A stretch of 64,000 nucleotides of DNA. Source: Adiantum capillus-veneris. Taxonomy: Eukaryota > Streptophyta > Polypodiopsida > Polypodiales > Pteridaceae. Shown here one piece after another: positions 11,449-22,081 of this stretch. The stretch's first letter is position 1. Each line of letters opens with the position of its first letter. The stretch is taken from the NCBI GenBank assembly GCA_014529385.2, contig CM043967.1, positions 82,470,278-82,534,277 on the forward strand. The letters are read 5' to 3'. A model generated the notes under the pieces. The model saw only the letters and a list, made by a program, of their open reading frames with translations. It had not been told where the DNA came from and ran no database searches. Made by a program: the position numbers and the translations under genes.

Positions 11449-13090
11449 GGGGCTTAAGGTAGACATCAATATTTAACACTTTGTACTTCCTTAGCACAAC
11501 AAAGAAAAGAATTATATTTCCCTTTTTGGTTGTCTCCCATGGTGGAATATTGTAGTTGACAATCACCAAAGGCTAAGTGCTCCATGAAGTAAACCTAGTG
11601 CCAAAGGGGTTGACACCATCACTTGCTAACCCAAGACTCAAGTGTTGAGTCTCCAACCCAAACTTTGGCCATTGAGTTTCTATGTGTCTCCATACAGGTG
11701 AATCGGAAGGGACACGCATCATTCCATAATTTGGGCGGTGGTTGGTGTGCCATGCAAGAAGCTCCATGATAGACATGCTTTTAAACATATATTGAATGTG
11801 AGGAATTAAAGGAAAATGTATCAATACCTTGCGAGGTAGGTGTGCCCCTCTCACTCCGGTCTTATATCATGTTTCCCGGCACAAGGGACATGAGGTAGCA
11901 TGTGCGTGCTCATTGTAGTATAGCATGCTATCGTCGACGCCAACATGGATGTGCTCATACTCCATTTCACGTGCAGTGACATACAATCTAGCTAGTTGAA
12001 GATCTAGAGGCATGTGGTGATCCTTTGGAAAAAATTTACCCATGAAACTACAACAAACATGCAAATTAATACAATTGCAAGGAGGCGGTACCATAAAGCA
12101 AAAGAGATGTATAAAAAGTCATATTTCAAACTTACGCAAGGAGTGCATCGACACTTGCATTGCTCAACCAAATTTTTCTTACAAGTTGAGGAATTCTAAT
12201 GATGCCCGGACCACTGAGTACTGTGCACCGTCCTAAAGAGGTTTTCGGGCACTCACCATCAATCTGTCCTATGTTGCCACTACTCATTGAGTGCATGTCT
12301 GGCAATCCTCCTAGCACACATTGTGTTCATAAGCCAGTAGCTCATCACACATGTCGAACATGTGCTCATCCTCTACCTCTAGAGATTTCATTAACGTGAT
12401 GAAAAATACGTGATCACATAAATAATACATTAATACGTGATCACGTTAAATATTCAATTGACTTCCTGTCAACCTATAGAAATTGTCTAATTTAGTAAGT
12501 ACTCTGGGTTTTGTTCATTTCCTGGTGGGCTCACTATAGCATTCCTATAGTTTCTCGATGGGCCCATCATGAAAAACACATACCCCAATGAGGTTTTGTG
12601 GATTGTCACATCACCACTTATCGGCTTTTTGTGATCATGTGAATGTGATAATAGACATTGTGATCACATAACATTTTATGTGATCACGTGAATATTAAAT
12701 CCTTGTCTGCCTCAAAGTGCGATTGAGAGGGGAAAGAAGCTGTCAAAGTAGAGCTAATGGGAGGATCACCATGCGATGCGCCCAATTTTTCCAATAGCTC
12801 TTTCCTCTGCCGTTTGGCTTTGCGCAACAGTGTACCACCACCGAACACAGACCAATGGGGCACCTGCTCAAGTGAGGGTGAATGCCGCTCTCATCTCTCC
12901 GAGAGCTTTTTTGAGGATGTGAAACCCTTTGTTCTCCACGTGCTCCAATGGAATGCACCTCAAGCGAGGGATTTCCCATTTCCACTTGGCCCAAGGACAA
13001 GGGAGTTGTTCCTTGAGCCACCGATGGCGTTCAAGCCCTCCAAGGGGGCCAAGATCATCCCAATCAATGTCTTGCACACGCAACAAATTT
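11449..13090 (-). pseudogene. CACTA transposase TNP2, N-terminal half, broken
   Basis: TNP2/TNPD-type transposases bind and mobilise CACTA elements in the nucleus. Minus-strand exons include a first part at 13086-12868 (DWDDLGPLGGLERHRWLKEQ). The start of the Transposase_21 region is at 12094-11870, with EYEHIHVGVDDSMLYYNEHA and a CPLCRET knuckle-like motif. A third block at 11854-11573 has PRKVLIHFPLIPHIQYMF and the hallmark LGLASDGVNPFG. The frame continues past a stop at 11570 to NYNIPPW and NIDVYLKPL near 11450. A stop near 11860 and unclear introns show decay. A palindrome-rich insertion lies at 12382-12710. Family assignment is strong. Confidence 0.8.
12382..12710. repeat. GTGATCAC-rich putative MITE
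   Basis: Both edges carry copies of acgtgatcac-type words: near 12395, 12409 and 12440 on the left, 12633, 12660 and 12686 on the right. The right edge reversed (ggatttaatattcacgtgat) resembles the left edge and also a single site at 58598-58645. The 330-bp interior is non-coding. It lies between TNP2 exons of copy C, so it could be an insertion into an intron. No clear target duplication was seen. Confidence 0.35.
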
Positions 13091-13733
13091 TTTATTCAGA
13101 CGTATGTGCCCAAAAAATAATTAGTTAGCTAAAAAATAGATATATTTCAATAAAAAAATAACTACATAGTCAAAGGAAAATTCTTTATTTAGTCATATGT
13201 GCCCTAAAAAATAAACATTTAATAAAAAAATAGATAGATTTCAATAATAAAAATATGACTATATAGTCAAAGAGAGTAAAGTGCAATAAGTGCCTCTATT
13301 TTAAAAAAAATAAAGTACAATCGGTGTGCGCACTAAATGGGCTGATTTTTTAATTGAAAATATCTAGAAGTACTTAAAAATTATATAAAAGTACTACAAA
13401 AATAAGTACTCATAAAACAATTAAAAGCCTTCGTCAAAAAACTCAAAAGGCTAAAAACAAATTTATTGATATCTAAGGGTAGAGGGGGTGGTTTGAACTC
13501 CCCCATCCCCCCTTCCCCCCGATATGTTTGTATCCGTTGAAATGACATGGCACAAAAATAACCGTTGTAATGATTGCGGTAATGTTTGTGGTAATAGTCG
13601 TGATAATGCCTGGTGCCTAAAAAAGAAGAAGGGCAGAGTATGTCATGTTTTTTCAGTATACCCTGCCTTCTTTCTCTCCACCATCATGCCTCCTTCAAGC
13701 TCCTTCCCTCCTTCTACACCTCTCACATGCTCA

Positions 13734-13736
<3 letters not shown>

Positions 13737-13781
<45 letters not shown>
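13737..13781. repeat. (CT)n microsatellite
   Basis: An uninterrupted ~45-bp TC run inside the CACTA copy C 5' region. The homologous position in 40980-41440 lacks it, so it arose or expanded after the copies separated. Confidence 0.9.
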
Positions 13782-13785
<4 letters not shown>

Positions 13786-14077
13786 TCCCCCGTCCTACAC
13801 CTCCCACACGCTCACTCTCTCTCTCCCACAAACACAACAATACGCACACGTGCACACACACACATATTTGGTCAAAGAGGAGCTTCAGTTTATTTGAAAC
13901 ATTTTCATCAAAGGGGGTTTACCGCGTTTGTCTTTGGAAGCTCAACCTAGCGGGCAACCTCTATACAACCTAAGGTAATCCCTAAAGAATCCCCCCCACC
14001 CCCCTTCTTTTCCCTAATGGCTTCTACTTTGTTGCGTGCATACACACACACACACACATGCATAAATGAATAAACAA

Positions 14078-14080
<3 letters not shown>

Positions 14081-14114
<34 letters not shown>
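14081..14114. repeat. (GA)n microsatellite
   Basis: A pure 34-bp GA run. The 118 bp between it and the next GA tract (14233) has no recognisable content. A (CA)n run lies just upstream at 14041-14057. Confidence 0.9.
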
Positions 14115-14117
<3 letters not shown>

Positions 14118-14232
14118 CATTCATTTGCCGTAGGCTGTTTAGTGATGTTGATGCAATATTTTTGCTCGTTCCTGTAATATGTAAGCTATGTTTGCAAATG
14201 AATGTGAGTGGTAGATTTGTTAGGCAATGGAT

Positions 14233-14252
14233 TATAAGAGAAAGAGAGAGAG

Positions 14253-14283
<31 letters not shown>

Positions 14284-14306
14284 TAGAGAGAGGTAGAGAG
14301 AAATAG
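14233..14306 (-). repeat. (TC)n/(TCTA) tail of minus-strand LINE copy
   Basis: Read on the minus strand, the LINE 3' UTR ends in 'gataattcaatcta' and passes straight into ttctctctac/(TC)n. The plus-strand LINE copy ends identically at about 40078 and passes into (TCTA)n/(TC)n. The simple repeat therefore sits where a poly(A) tail would in other LINEs. Confidence 0.7.
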
Positions 14307-14476
14307 ATTGAATTATCATCCACGAAGGTCAGATATAGCCTATGGGACCGGAAGACAACGCATTACAAAAAGGTTCCTTCTAAGCGAGGACATTGTCAGA
14401 TACATCTCAGTTAAGGACTAAGAGCCCAGTGGGGGCGTAGCAAAAGACAAAACCCTAAAAACCTAAGGGGGGTGGT
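14307..14476 (-). other. LINE 3' UTR (minus-strand copy)
   Basis: About 170 bp between the ORF1 stop and the simple-repeat tail. Blocks such as cttccggtcccatagg and atatctgacctt match 40020-40070 in the other copy. No ORF2 sequence intervenes. Confidence 0.7.
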
Positions 14477-14905
14477 TCAGAGGGGAGCCAATTTGGGTGT
14501 GAGAAACTCTTGAATATTGGCTTTACCTTCTCGATAAACTACCCATTTTCCGGCCAAGCGGTGTTGCTCGCACCTTTTGTAGTTCTACCTTCTTCTGCTT
14601 GAGTTGGCCGGGGGTGAGATCTTCTGCAAACCAGATTTTAGTGCCCTTGAGAAGACTTGATTGCTCAAGGAATTTAGTTCAATCCACTTTGGTCTTGAAA
14701 GTGAGGATCGCATGATTGGTGTGATGCTCATGTGTGATGGAGTCGATTGTTGCTGGATCCCCCTCTATCATGTGGGTTGTTGTTTGGATGCGAGCAATGG
14801 AAACCCGATTGAGGTATCCCTCCCCTTTCTAGTCACTTGGCAGCCCACCAATGCAAAAATTGAGGGTGATCTCCTCTTGCCGCTGGCGTTCGTGTAGCAT
14901 GGGAA
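14477..14905 (-). pseudogene. LINE ORF1-type protein, 5'-truncated copy
   Basis: On the minus strand this fragment aligns over its whole length with the C-terminal half of the ORF1 remnant at 39480-39928. It encodes a form of the domain with HAILTFKTK, KIWFAEDLTP and GKWVVYREGKANIQEF, ending TPKLAPL and a stop at 14477-14479. This layout (RRM-like block, then a small C-terminal domain) is that of L1-type ORF1 proteins, which bind element RNA and act as chaperones. The fragment begins abruptly at a (CT)n tract, consistent with 5' truncation on insertion. It preserves a Trp codon where the plus-strand copy has a stop. Frameshifts are present. Confidence 0.6.
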
Positions 14906-14909
14906 CGAC

Positions 14910-14912
<3 letters not shown>

Positions 14913-14977
<65 letters not shown>

Positions 14978-15021
14978 AGAGAGAGATGGAGAGGGAGGGA
15001 GGGAGGGAGGGAGAGAGAGAA

Positions 15022-15074
<53 letters not shown>

Positions 15075-15138
15075 AGGGAGAGGGATAGAGAGAGAGAAAG
15101 AGAGAGAGATAGATAGAGGGAGAGAGGGAAAGAGAGAG
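14913..15138. repeat. (GA)n-rich tract upstream of LINE copy and LTR
   Basis: A 226-bp GA/GGGA/GATA low-complexity tract. On the minus strand it is (CT)n immediately 5' of the LINE fragment. On the plus side a chromovirus LTR starts exactly at its end (15139), so that retroelement appears to have inserted into the microsatellite. Confidence 0.9.
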
Positions 15139-16459
15139 TGTCATAAAAAATAATATCTAATTCTCCCAAATTATTTTCTCATGTTAAACAGATCATTTAA
15201 TATGGGGAGATACCAGGGGGGTAAAAGCTAGAATATTGGTAAGGCGGCCAGACCGATCCCAATAGTGATCGAAAAGAGGGAAAATAGGGATCCAAAGGGG
15301 GACAGTCTACAAAAGAGCAGTGTGCACCAATGGAGCTTACAAAGACCTAAGGTTCAGCTCCATTAATACTTCCATAGGCTAAGATTCCTACATTTAATTC
15401 AATTGTCCAATGGCCAAAGTGGGGGACAATTTGATGGTTATGGGAAGACTAAAAAGTCTTCCTACATCCCTATGAAGAAGGAAGCGAGCCCTAAGGATAG
15501 GGAATGAGAGAAACACACACACACACACACTCCCAAGCTCTGCCAAAAGGGAAGAATGGACACATGGCAGCAGGCTCCTAGGCTAGTTGCCCCCAATTTC
15601 CCCTAAAATCTTATTGGATGGCCATAGAGGTGGACCAATGAGAATCAATAGGCTAGAATAAAATTAGTCTAATCAATTTAAAAATTCTTGATAAAAGAAC
15701 CAATAGAAATTAAGCTCTCTAGAAGACAATTAGACAATCTACTAAGGGGTCCCAGCAGCCCAATGGCTTGCTTGATTCCTATTGGGGCAAAAAGACTAAA
15801 AGGTCCAATGATAGTTTCAATAAATTATTTAATTACCTAAAGCTCTCACAAAAGGGGAAAGGGAGACACATGTCACAAGGCTATCAAATATGCTTCTAAT
15901 GTTTGATTGGCTAAGCTTTGCAGGAGCCAATGGGAAGCTAGCAAGAGCAAAACGCAAGAGGGGTCGACCAAGTAGAGAGAGAGTTGGCATTTTTAGTCTA
16001 ACCCTCTTTGATACACATACACACAACTTATGTGTTGAGAAAGAACTCCATCTTCTTCTCCAAGCATTGAGAAGTAGAGGCCTATACCAACAACTCTTGG
16101 CTATGGAATACAAATCCAACCAAGAGCCAAGCTTCAATGGCATGCTCATCTCCTCTACCATGCTACTTACTAAGCTAAGCTATGCTATGCTATTACATCG
16201 ATTATGTGAGGAGAATACTTCTTTCTTGTAAGATACATCTTCTTCCTCTCAATCATCCTCATTCCCTACTAGCTCTCACCAATTTTTGAAGGTGTGTGAA
16301 GTCTTGGGGCTGAGGCTAGGGACACTAGGTGTAAATTTCTATGTTGCTTTCTCAAATTAAGTACTCCTTCTATGCTCATTAGGAACTTGCTCTTAATGAA
16401 ATGCTCACTATGTTATCAATTTCCTCTACACACAAGTTACTAGTGTATTAGATGCTACA
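15139..16459 (+). repeat. 5' LTR of chromovirus copy 2
   Basis: It starts tgtcataaaa, which recurs at 22082, and ends ...gatgctaca, one base before the primer-binding site. At 1321 bp it is the only full-length LTR of this family here. Internal (CA)n runs lie near 15512-15530 and 16012-16024. Confidence 0.9.
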
Positions 16460-16460
16460 T

Positions 16461-16472
16461 TGGTATCAGAGC
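16461..16472 (+). other. primer-binding site (initiator Met-tRNA type)
   Basis: tggtatcagagc lies one base after the 5' LTR. It is complementary to the 3' end of plant initiator Met-tRNA, the usual primer for chromoviruses and Copia elements. Confidence 0.9.
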
Positions 16473-16855
16473 TATTGGTTTATCTTTTCTTGCTCAAGAA
16501 GAGAGGTCCTCAAGCTTGCTACAAATGGTTGGTTTTGATAATTGCAAAAGAGTATTTATCCTTGAAGCACGTCTGCTTTATGCAGCTAACGGGGATACCG
16601 TCGAGAGCTATGGTCTTAATAATCAAGTCCTATGGGGCTTGCCTATGGCTTAACCATTATTGATCTATTAGAAGCTTAACAGGAACCGGTGTTGTCTTGG
16701 CTCTGTTAAACCCTCTCTTCTATTCCTTGCAGTTAAAAATATTTGATCCACGGGGATAGATGCTTGAGTGCTTTTCTTTGAAGGTGAATAGGAGTAGAAA
16801 CTAGGGCTTGAAGTGCCAAAGTATAAGTAAAAATTTACACCTAAAATATGCTAGT

Positions 16856-18447
16856 ATAGCTGACAAGGGAAAAGAGATTGAAATAAAAAATGATAGTCTT
16901 GATTTTGCTACTGAAAGAGCAACTAATGATGCCCCTGTGCTTGTAAACTATGTTGTTCCTAGGCTTCGGCAACCCCTGGGTAATCCATCCCTCCAAGGTG
17001 AAGTGCTACAACAATTGTGCACCCATGGTATTCTCCAAACTCCCCACCAAGAAGAGAGAGTCCCTAGGAAAGCTCCTAGTCAGACTTCCAAAAGAGGACT
17101 CTCTGTGAGAAGGGAAGAAGAGAAAGATGAGTACGAAGGGCTCAAAATTTACCACTCGATGAGGCATCTCCTTCTCAAAGTAGAACCCAAGTTTCAACAG
17201 TAGAGCCCCACTGAAAGAACCATAAATAAGTGAGTCTCTTGCCACCTCGGTGGAGATGTCTCCACGAAGATGATAGGAAAAAAGCTCTCCAACACCCCCT
17301 AAATGGAGAAGACCATCGCATACTCCTCTTCACCGGAATTAAAAGTGGGAAGAGAGAAAACAAGAGAAGAAAAGGGGGAGAAAGAGGTCACCCTCTTCTC
17401 CATCTTCTTCATCCTCTTCCTCTTCTGAAGAAAGTGATGGTGCAAACGAGGAGGAACAAGGGAAGAAAAAGGCGAGAAAGAGGTCACCCTCTTCTCCACC
17501 CTCCTCATACTCATCTTCTTTTGAAGAAAGCGATGGTGCAACTCTTGAATCAACCAAAAGAAGAGGCCATGGGAAATCCTATGCCTCCTAGAAAAGGTCC
17601 TCCAAGCTCAAAAAGTTCAAAGAGGGAGGAAAGAACATCTCTTTCTTTATCTACGATGGCACCTTTGGTACTACGGACAAAGTCTTGGCCTTTATCCAAC
17701 AACAATTCAATGCAGCGTTTGAAGATGAGGACGGAGTCCTCTAAGCTACATCATGTAGCTATGATTTTTCCAAATTCCGCCAGGCAATGGTGGTCTAGCC
17801 TACTAGCAACTGGTGAAGCTCCACAAACATGGAAATCTTTAAGAGCTTCCATCATGAAGCAGTTTTTGGTTACCGATGCTAAAGACAAGGTACTCACCGA
17901 ATGGTGAAGCTTGAAGCTCTCTCTGTACAAATCTCTTCACAGATATGTAGAAGTTTTGGGATCTACATCCCAAAGCCATTGTCTACAAAAAGATGGATTT
18001 TGGAGAGAAAAAACAACAATTTTGTGTTGGTTTATTTGAGGATATGGCATAGTATGTTAACTCCCAAACCACTGTCTACAAAAAGATGGCTTTTGCAGAG
18101 CAAAAACAACAATTTTTTACAGGTTTATCAGAGGATATGGTGGAGTATGTTAACTCCCAAAGGCCACACACCATATTTGCGGTCATACACCATACCATGG
18201 TGGCTTCTAGAATCAACTTCCAACAAGGGGCTAAGAGAAATCTTAAGCCCATGAAAAACAAGGACTGTTACAAGCCTAAGGGGAGACAACGTCCAAAAGT
18301 CTCCCAAAGGCAGCACCAACACCAACAAAGCTAAGGAGAAGGGAGTTTATAAATTAAAAAAAACTATATCCCAAAGATCTAGAGTGTTATCAAAAAGATA
18401 ATCGTTGTTTAAAGTGCGGAGAGCAAGGGCATGCCTATCGTGCTTGC
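16856..18447 (+). pseudogene. chromovirus gag, copy 2, start codon lost
   Basis: This is the homologue of gag at 212-1800. The initiator ATG there is ATA here (16856). An acidic N-terminal part precedes the basic SR/K-rich region, which again shows the KKKARKR and SSPSSSS repeats. The gag domain at 17640-18180 has RQWWSSLLATGEAPQTWKSL and MKQF. An internal direct duplication of 93 bp (17978-18165) repeats the VYKKM..GEKKQQF segment. The nucleocapsid knuckle at 18406-18447 is a complete CCHC (CLKCGEQGHAYRAC). Stops at 17201 and 17905, plus frame changes, inactivate it. Confidence 0.85.
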
Positions 18448-18552
18448 TCCCACAAAAATACACTTAATGAGCCTCCTAGAGCTACCTTGGTCAAAATTCA
18501 AGAAGAGGATGCTCATAAAAAAGGATATCCTCTATTTCATGCTTGGGTAAAG

Positions 18553-18830
18553 GTAAGAGAATAGGATGCTTTCATTCTCTTTCACCCTGGTTCTACTCAC
18601 AATTTCATATCCACAAAGTTGGCCACCAAGCTAGGCATCCAAGCCTATGAGATGGGAGATGTCCTACCTGCCCATGGTGTTTTCAAGCGGCAAGAAGCCT
18701 GAGTCACTCCCTTGATAGGGAAAATGACGCTCCATGTCCAAAGCTGTGTAGACAAGGAGGATTTCTTTATCTCTCCTATCAAGCAGAATGATGTAATCCT
18801 AGGGGCACCATGGTTTGATTTCATTGCTGA
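18553..18830 (+). pseudogene. chromovirus aspartic protease, catalytic Asp lost
   Basis: It matches the protease at 1815-2136 (STHNFI, KLGIQAYEMGDVLPA, VILGAPWF). The active-site triad reads His-Pro-Gly: the Asp codon is CAC at 18583, so the enzyme could not work. A TAG at 18562 precedes it. Part of the domain after GAPWF that copy 1 retains is deleted here, and the sequence moves directly into the linker to RT. Confidence 0.8.
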
Positions 18831-18839
18831 TATAAACCA

Positions 18840-19620
18840 TCAAAAGGAATTAGAGATATCCAACTTCCTCAAGGGGTTCCAAGATTTTTTTATTGACGAC
18901 ATCCCTTGTGAACTACCTCCCAAACGAGGGGATGACGACCATGGAATTGAGATTCTTCTAGGAAGCTCACCGCCTAATAAACCTCCTTATTGAGTTTCTC
19001 AAGCTCAACAAGAGGAGATTATGCGGCAAGTGCGTGAGTTGGTTAAGAAATTCATGGTTAGGCCTAGCTCATCTCCATTTTCTTCACCAATGTTATTAGT
19101 GCAAAAGAAAGATGGCACATATCGTATGTGTGTCAACTATATAGCACTAAATAGGATCATTATCAAGAATATGTTTCTCGTTCCACGCATAGAAGACCTA
19201 TTTGATAAGCTATAGGGGTTGACATACTTCAGTAGGATTCCCCTTTAAAGTGTCTACCATCAAACAAGGATAGTTCATCAAGGCATTGTAAAGTGGCTAC
19301 CATCAAATAAGGATAGTTTATCAAGGCATTTTGTACTACATTTTGTCTTTACGAGTAGATTGTCATGCCTTTTGGCTTGACCAATGCACCAGCCACATTT
19401 AACCGGCTAATAAAGAAGCTATTTAGGCCTCACCAAACCTTTACTCGAGTGTTCTTTGATGATATAATTATCTACTCTAATTCACTAGACAAACATAAGA
19501 AACACCTCTAGGTAATATTTCAAGTTTTAAGAGAGAATAAACTTTATATTAATCAAAAGAAAAGTGAATTTTTCTTACAAGAGGTGCATTATTTAGGTCA
19601 CTTTATATCTCAAGATGGCA
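18840..19620 (+). pseudogene. chromovirus reverse transcriptase, broken
   Basis: This domain copied element RNA into DNA. Conserved blocks are visible in order: RPSSSPFSSPMLLVQKKDG (19060), RMCVNYIALNRI (19124), then, after stops, the region decoding to PFGLTNAPATF (19360). The catalytic box is VFFDDIIIYS at 19449-19478, followed by VHYLGHFIS. A 43-bp direct duplication at about 19252-19338 (taccatcaaa..gatagtt..atcaaggcatt) disrupts the fingers/palm. Frames differ before and after it. Confidence 0.85.
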
Positions 19621-19624
19621 TCAA

Positions 19625-20233
19625 ATGGATCCATCAAAGCTAGAGGTAATAAAAGGATGGCCTAATCCAAGGAATCTGCATGAACTAAGAAGCTTTATAG
19701 GTATGTGTGCATACTATAGACGCTTCAGAGAAAAGTTATCACAAATAGCGGGACCATTACATGACCTAACAAAGAAAATTGTTAGGTATATACAATCCAT
19801 GAAGGAGAACAATGCTTTTGAAAAGCTTAAAGAGAATCTTACCTCTCAACTTGTGCTTACACTATCGGATCTCTCAAAGACATTTGAGGCCCAATGCGAC
19901 ACTTGTGGTGATTGCCTTGGAGCTGTTTTGCTACAAGAAGTACACGCCATAGCCAACAAAAGTCGAAGGATCGACCCTGCTGAGCAAGCTCTAGGTATAT
20001 ATGAGAAGGAACACTTAGCAGTTCTACACGCTCTAGACTTGTGGAAGCACTATTTATTGGGGACTCCTTTCATTCTTCAAACAGATCACCAAAGCCTTAA
20101 GTACTTCATGAATCATACCAAGCTCTCTGACAAACAATTGAGGTGGGAAAATTTTCTTTCGCAATTTCACTTTCATATTGCTCATATTACTGTCAAGAAT
20201 AATCAAGTAGCCGATGCACTCTCAAGACGACAG
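19625..20233 (+). pseudogene. chromovirus RNase H domain (frame largely open)
   Basis: This domain degrades the RNA strand of the RNA:DNA hybrid. A 400-codon frame open from 19625 begins in the RT thumb/connection (LRSFIGMCAYYRRF). It continues as the retroelement RNase H: CDTCGDCLGAVLLQE, an IYEKEHLAVLHAL helix, LQTDHQSLKYFMN, and the closing VADALSRR at about 20205-20232. It reads straight into the integrase. This is the best preserved part of the element. Confidence 0.9.
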
Positions 20234-20269
20234 AGAGTGAATGCGGTATCCATAGCAGCTCACAATGAT

Positions 20270-21243
20270 CTATCTTCTATGATAGATGAGTACGGTATCG
20301 ATCCCAATTTTAGAGATGTGATTTCAGCCCTTGCACTTGGGAAGAAGGAAGAACCATCTACCCTACAAGATGGTTATCTTCTCTATGACAACAGGCTATG
20401 CGTTACTAGCTCACTATGTGAGAAACTAATGTATGAATCTCATGCTCCTCCTTATGGGGGGCATAGAGGGATTCAATCTACCCTAAAAGGGATAGAAACA
20501 TACTTCTATTGGCCTACCATGAAGGCAAAAATACAAGAGTATGTTTCACAATGTGTGGTATGCCAAAAGACAAAGTTTGATAGAGGGAAGCAACTTGAAT
20601 TGCTTCAACCTTTGCCAATTCCTAATGCACCATGGGAGAGCATATCTACGGATTTTATCTTTGGATTGCCGAAGTCTATCCGTGGGAATATAGGAATATG
20701 GACGATAGTAGATAGGTTTAGCAAACAAGCACAATTCATACCAATCAAAAGACTATTAAGGTCCATCAAATGGCAACCCACTTTATATCACAAGTCTTCA
20801 AGTACCACGGCTTGGCAAGGTCCATAGTGTCGGCTAGAGATCCTAGAATGACTAGTAATTTTTGGAAGGGTCTCTTTGAGAATCTAGGTACAAGGCTAAA
20901 CTTCTCTTCGGCCTATCACCCGCAAACGGATGGCCAAAGTGAAATAGCCAACCTAAAAATTCTCGATCTACTAAAAGCTTATGTCACAGAAGTAGATAAA
21001 AACTCCCAATGGGAGAAGTACTTATCTTTGGCAGAGTATGCTTACAACAACACTGTATATACTTCCATGGGAAAAGCACGTTTTGAGGTGATAGAGGGAA
21101 AATCAAGAAGTCCCCCGCTACTCAAAGTACATGAGAAGACCTTCGTTGTTTTTGCAGATGAATATAGCCAAGACCACAAGAATATTTCCAGAATATTAAA
21201 GATTCTATATCCATCTCTCAACAAAGGCAAAAGGCAGGGATAA
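20270..21243 (+). pseudogene. chromovirus integrase
   Basis: Integrase inserts the DNA copy in the nucleus. The HHCC zinc region is seen as HAPPYGGHRG...CVVCQKTK (20440-20575). The catalytic core follows: the first Asp in STDFIFGLP (about 20646), the second Asp in ARDPRMTSNF (about 20833) and the Glu in TDGQSEIANL (about 20940). A frameshift near 20760 separates the first Asp from the other two. The conserved QWEKYLSLAEYAYNN segment is present. Confidence 0.9.
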
Positions 21244-21539
21244 CCACAAAATAACTCTAACCTTTAAACAAATTGATTAGGTCTTGCTTAAGTTTCCCAA
21301 GGCTTGATTGAGGCACGCAACAAGCAAGAATCGTACGGGACACCAAAAGTACTATGCTAAGCTAGCAAAAAAGTACTATGGTCCCTTTCAGATTCTTAGG
21401 CCAACCAATGAGATAACCTATCAACTTAAGTTTCCCAGCCATTGGCTTGTACACAATGCTTTTCTTGAGCATCCAAAATCCTTACAAAGGATAACCACCT
21501 CAAGAAGAAATCATTAAAGATCCATCGGAGATCAAGGAC

Positions 21540-21730
21540 CAAGAAGAAGTGTTGCAGCCCACGTCCATTCTCCGACATGAAGACAAGGTATTGAGACGCG
21601 GTAAGACTATTCGACGATATCTTTTCAAGTTTAAAAATCATCCTTTTGAAGATGCTGAATGGATGCAAGGCATACAACTAAAGAATAACTTAAACCTTGT
21701 CAATGCTTACAATGAGTCTAGAGTAAGAAA
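21540..21730 (+). pseudogene. integrase C-terminal chromodomain
   Basis: After the GPFQIL...NEITYQLKFP integrase tail (21378-21440), a short domain reads PTSILRHEDKVLRRGKTIRR, then YLFKFKNHPFEDAEWM. The aromatic and acidic positions fit the chromodomain that directs chromovirus insertion to particular chromatin. This defines the lineage as chromovirus. I cannot resolve the clade. Confidence 0.8.
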
Positions 21731-22068
21731 ATGTAAATATATATACATGAGCAAAGTTTTTGTCTTATACGACTCTCTTTTCTTTATTGTGCGCACATGT
21801 TAATAAGTATGCACGCTTAGGATCATGTTTGTGGAGACAATGTCTTTCCCGAACACCAAGTAGAGTTTGTCACTCTACTATGAAAGATTGATAAGGACTA
21901 ATGTGCAGACATGATTGCAATAGCTAAGGCTCTCAAGCACCAAATGTACTAGTCATCCATTATGGAACATTGTCGAAGGGTAAAATAGGGATCCTCTACC
22001 TGCTAGAAAATAGACTAATGACTAGGCTTTATCTTCTCTACCTCATAGTCGAGGACAAATTTGATTTC

Positions 22069-22081
22069 AAGAGAGAGGTAA
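22069..22081 (+). other. polypurine tract of chromovirus copy 2
   Basis: The purine-rich aagagagaggtaa directly precedes the 3' LTR start tgtcataaaa. Confidence 0.6.

Larger units (their letters stand above)
11449..13960 (-). mobile_element. CACTA element fragment, 5' part (copy C)
   Basis: On the minus strand this segment holds a CACTA 5' region (13960 to about 13190) followed by the first TNP2 exons. Its 5' region aligns with 40980-41678 in the other orientation. Shared features include attaccg-type words (13557-13620 here, 41283-41340 there), the block aaaccaccccctct and the block tagccttttgagtttttt. The element is cut at 11448, where the inverted LTR begins, so the rest of TNP2 is absent. 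Confidence 0.7.
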
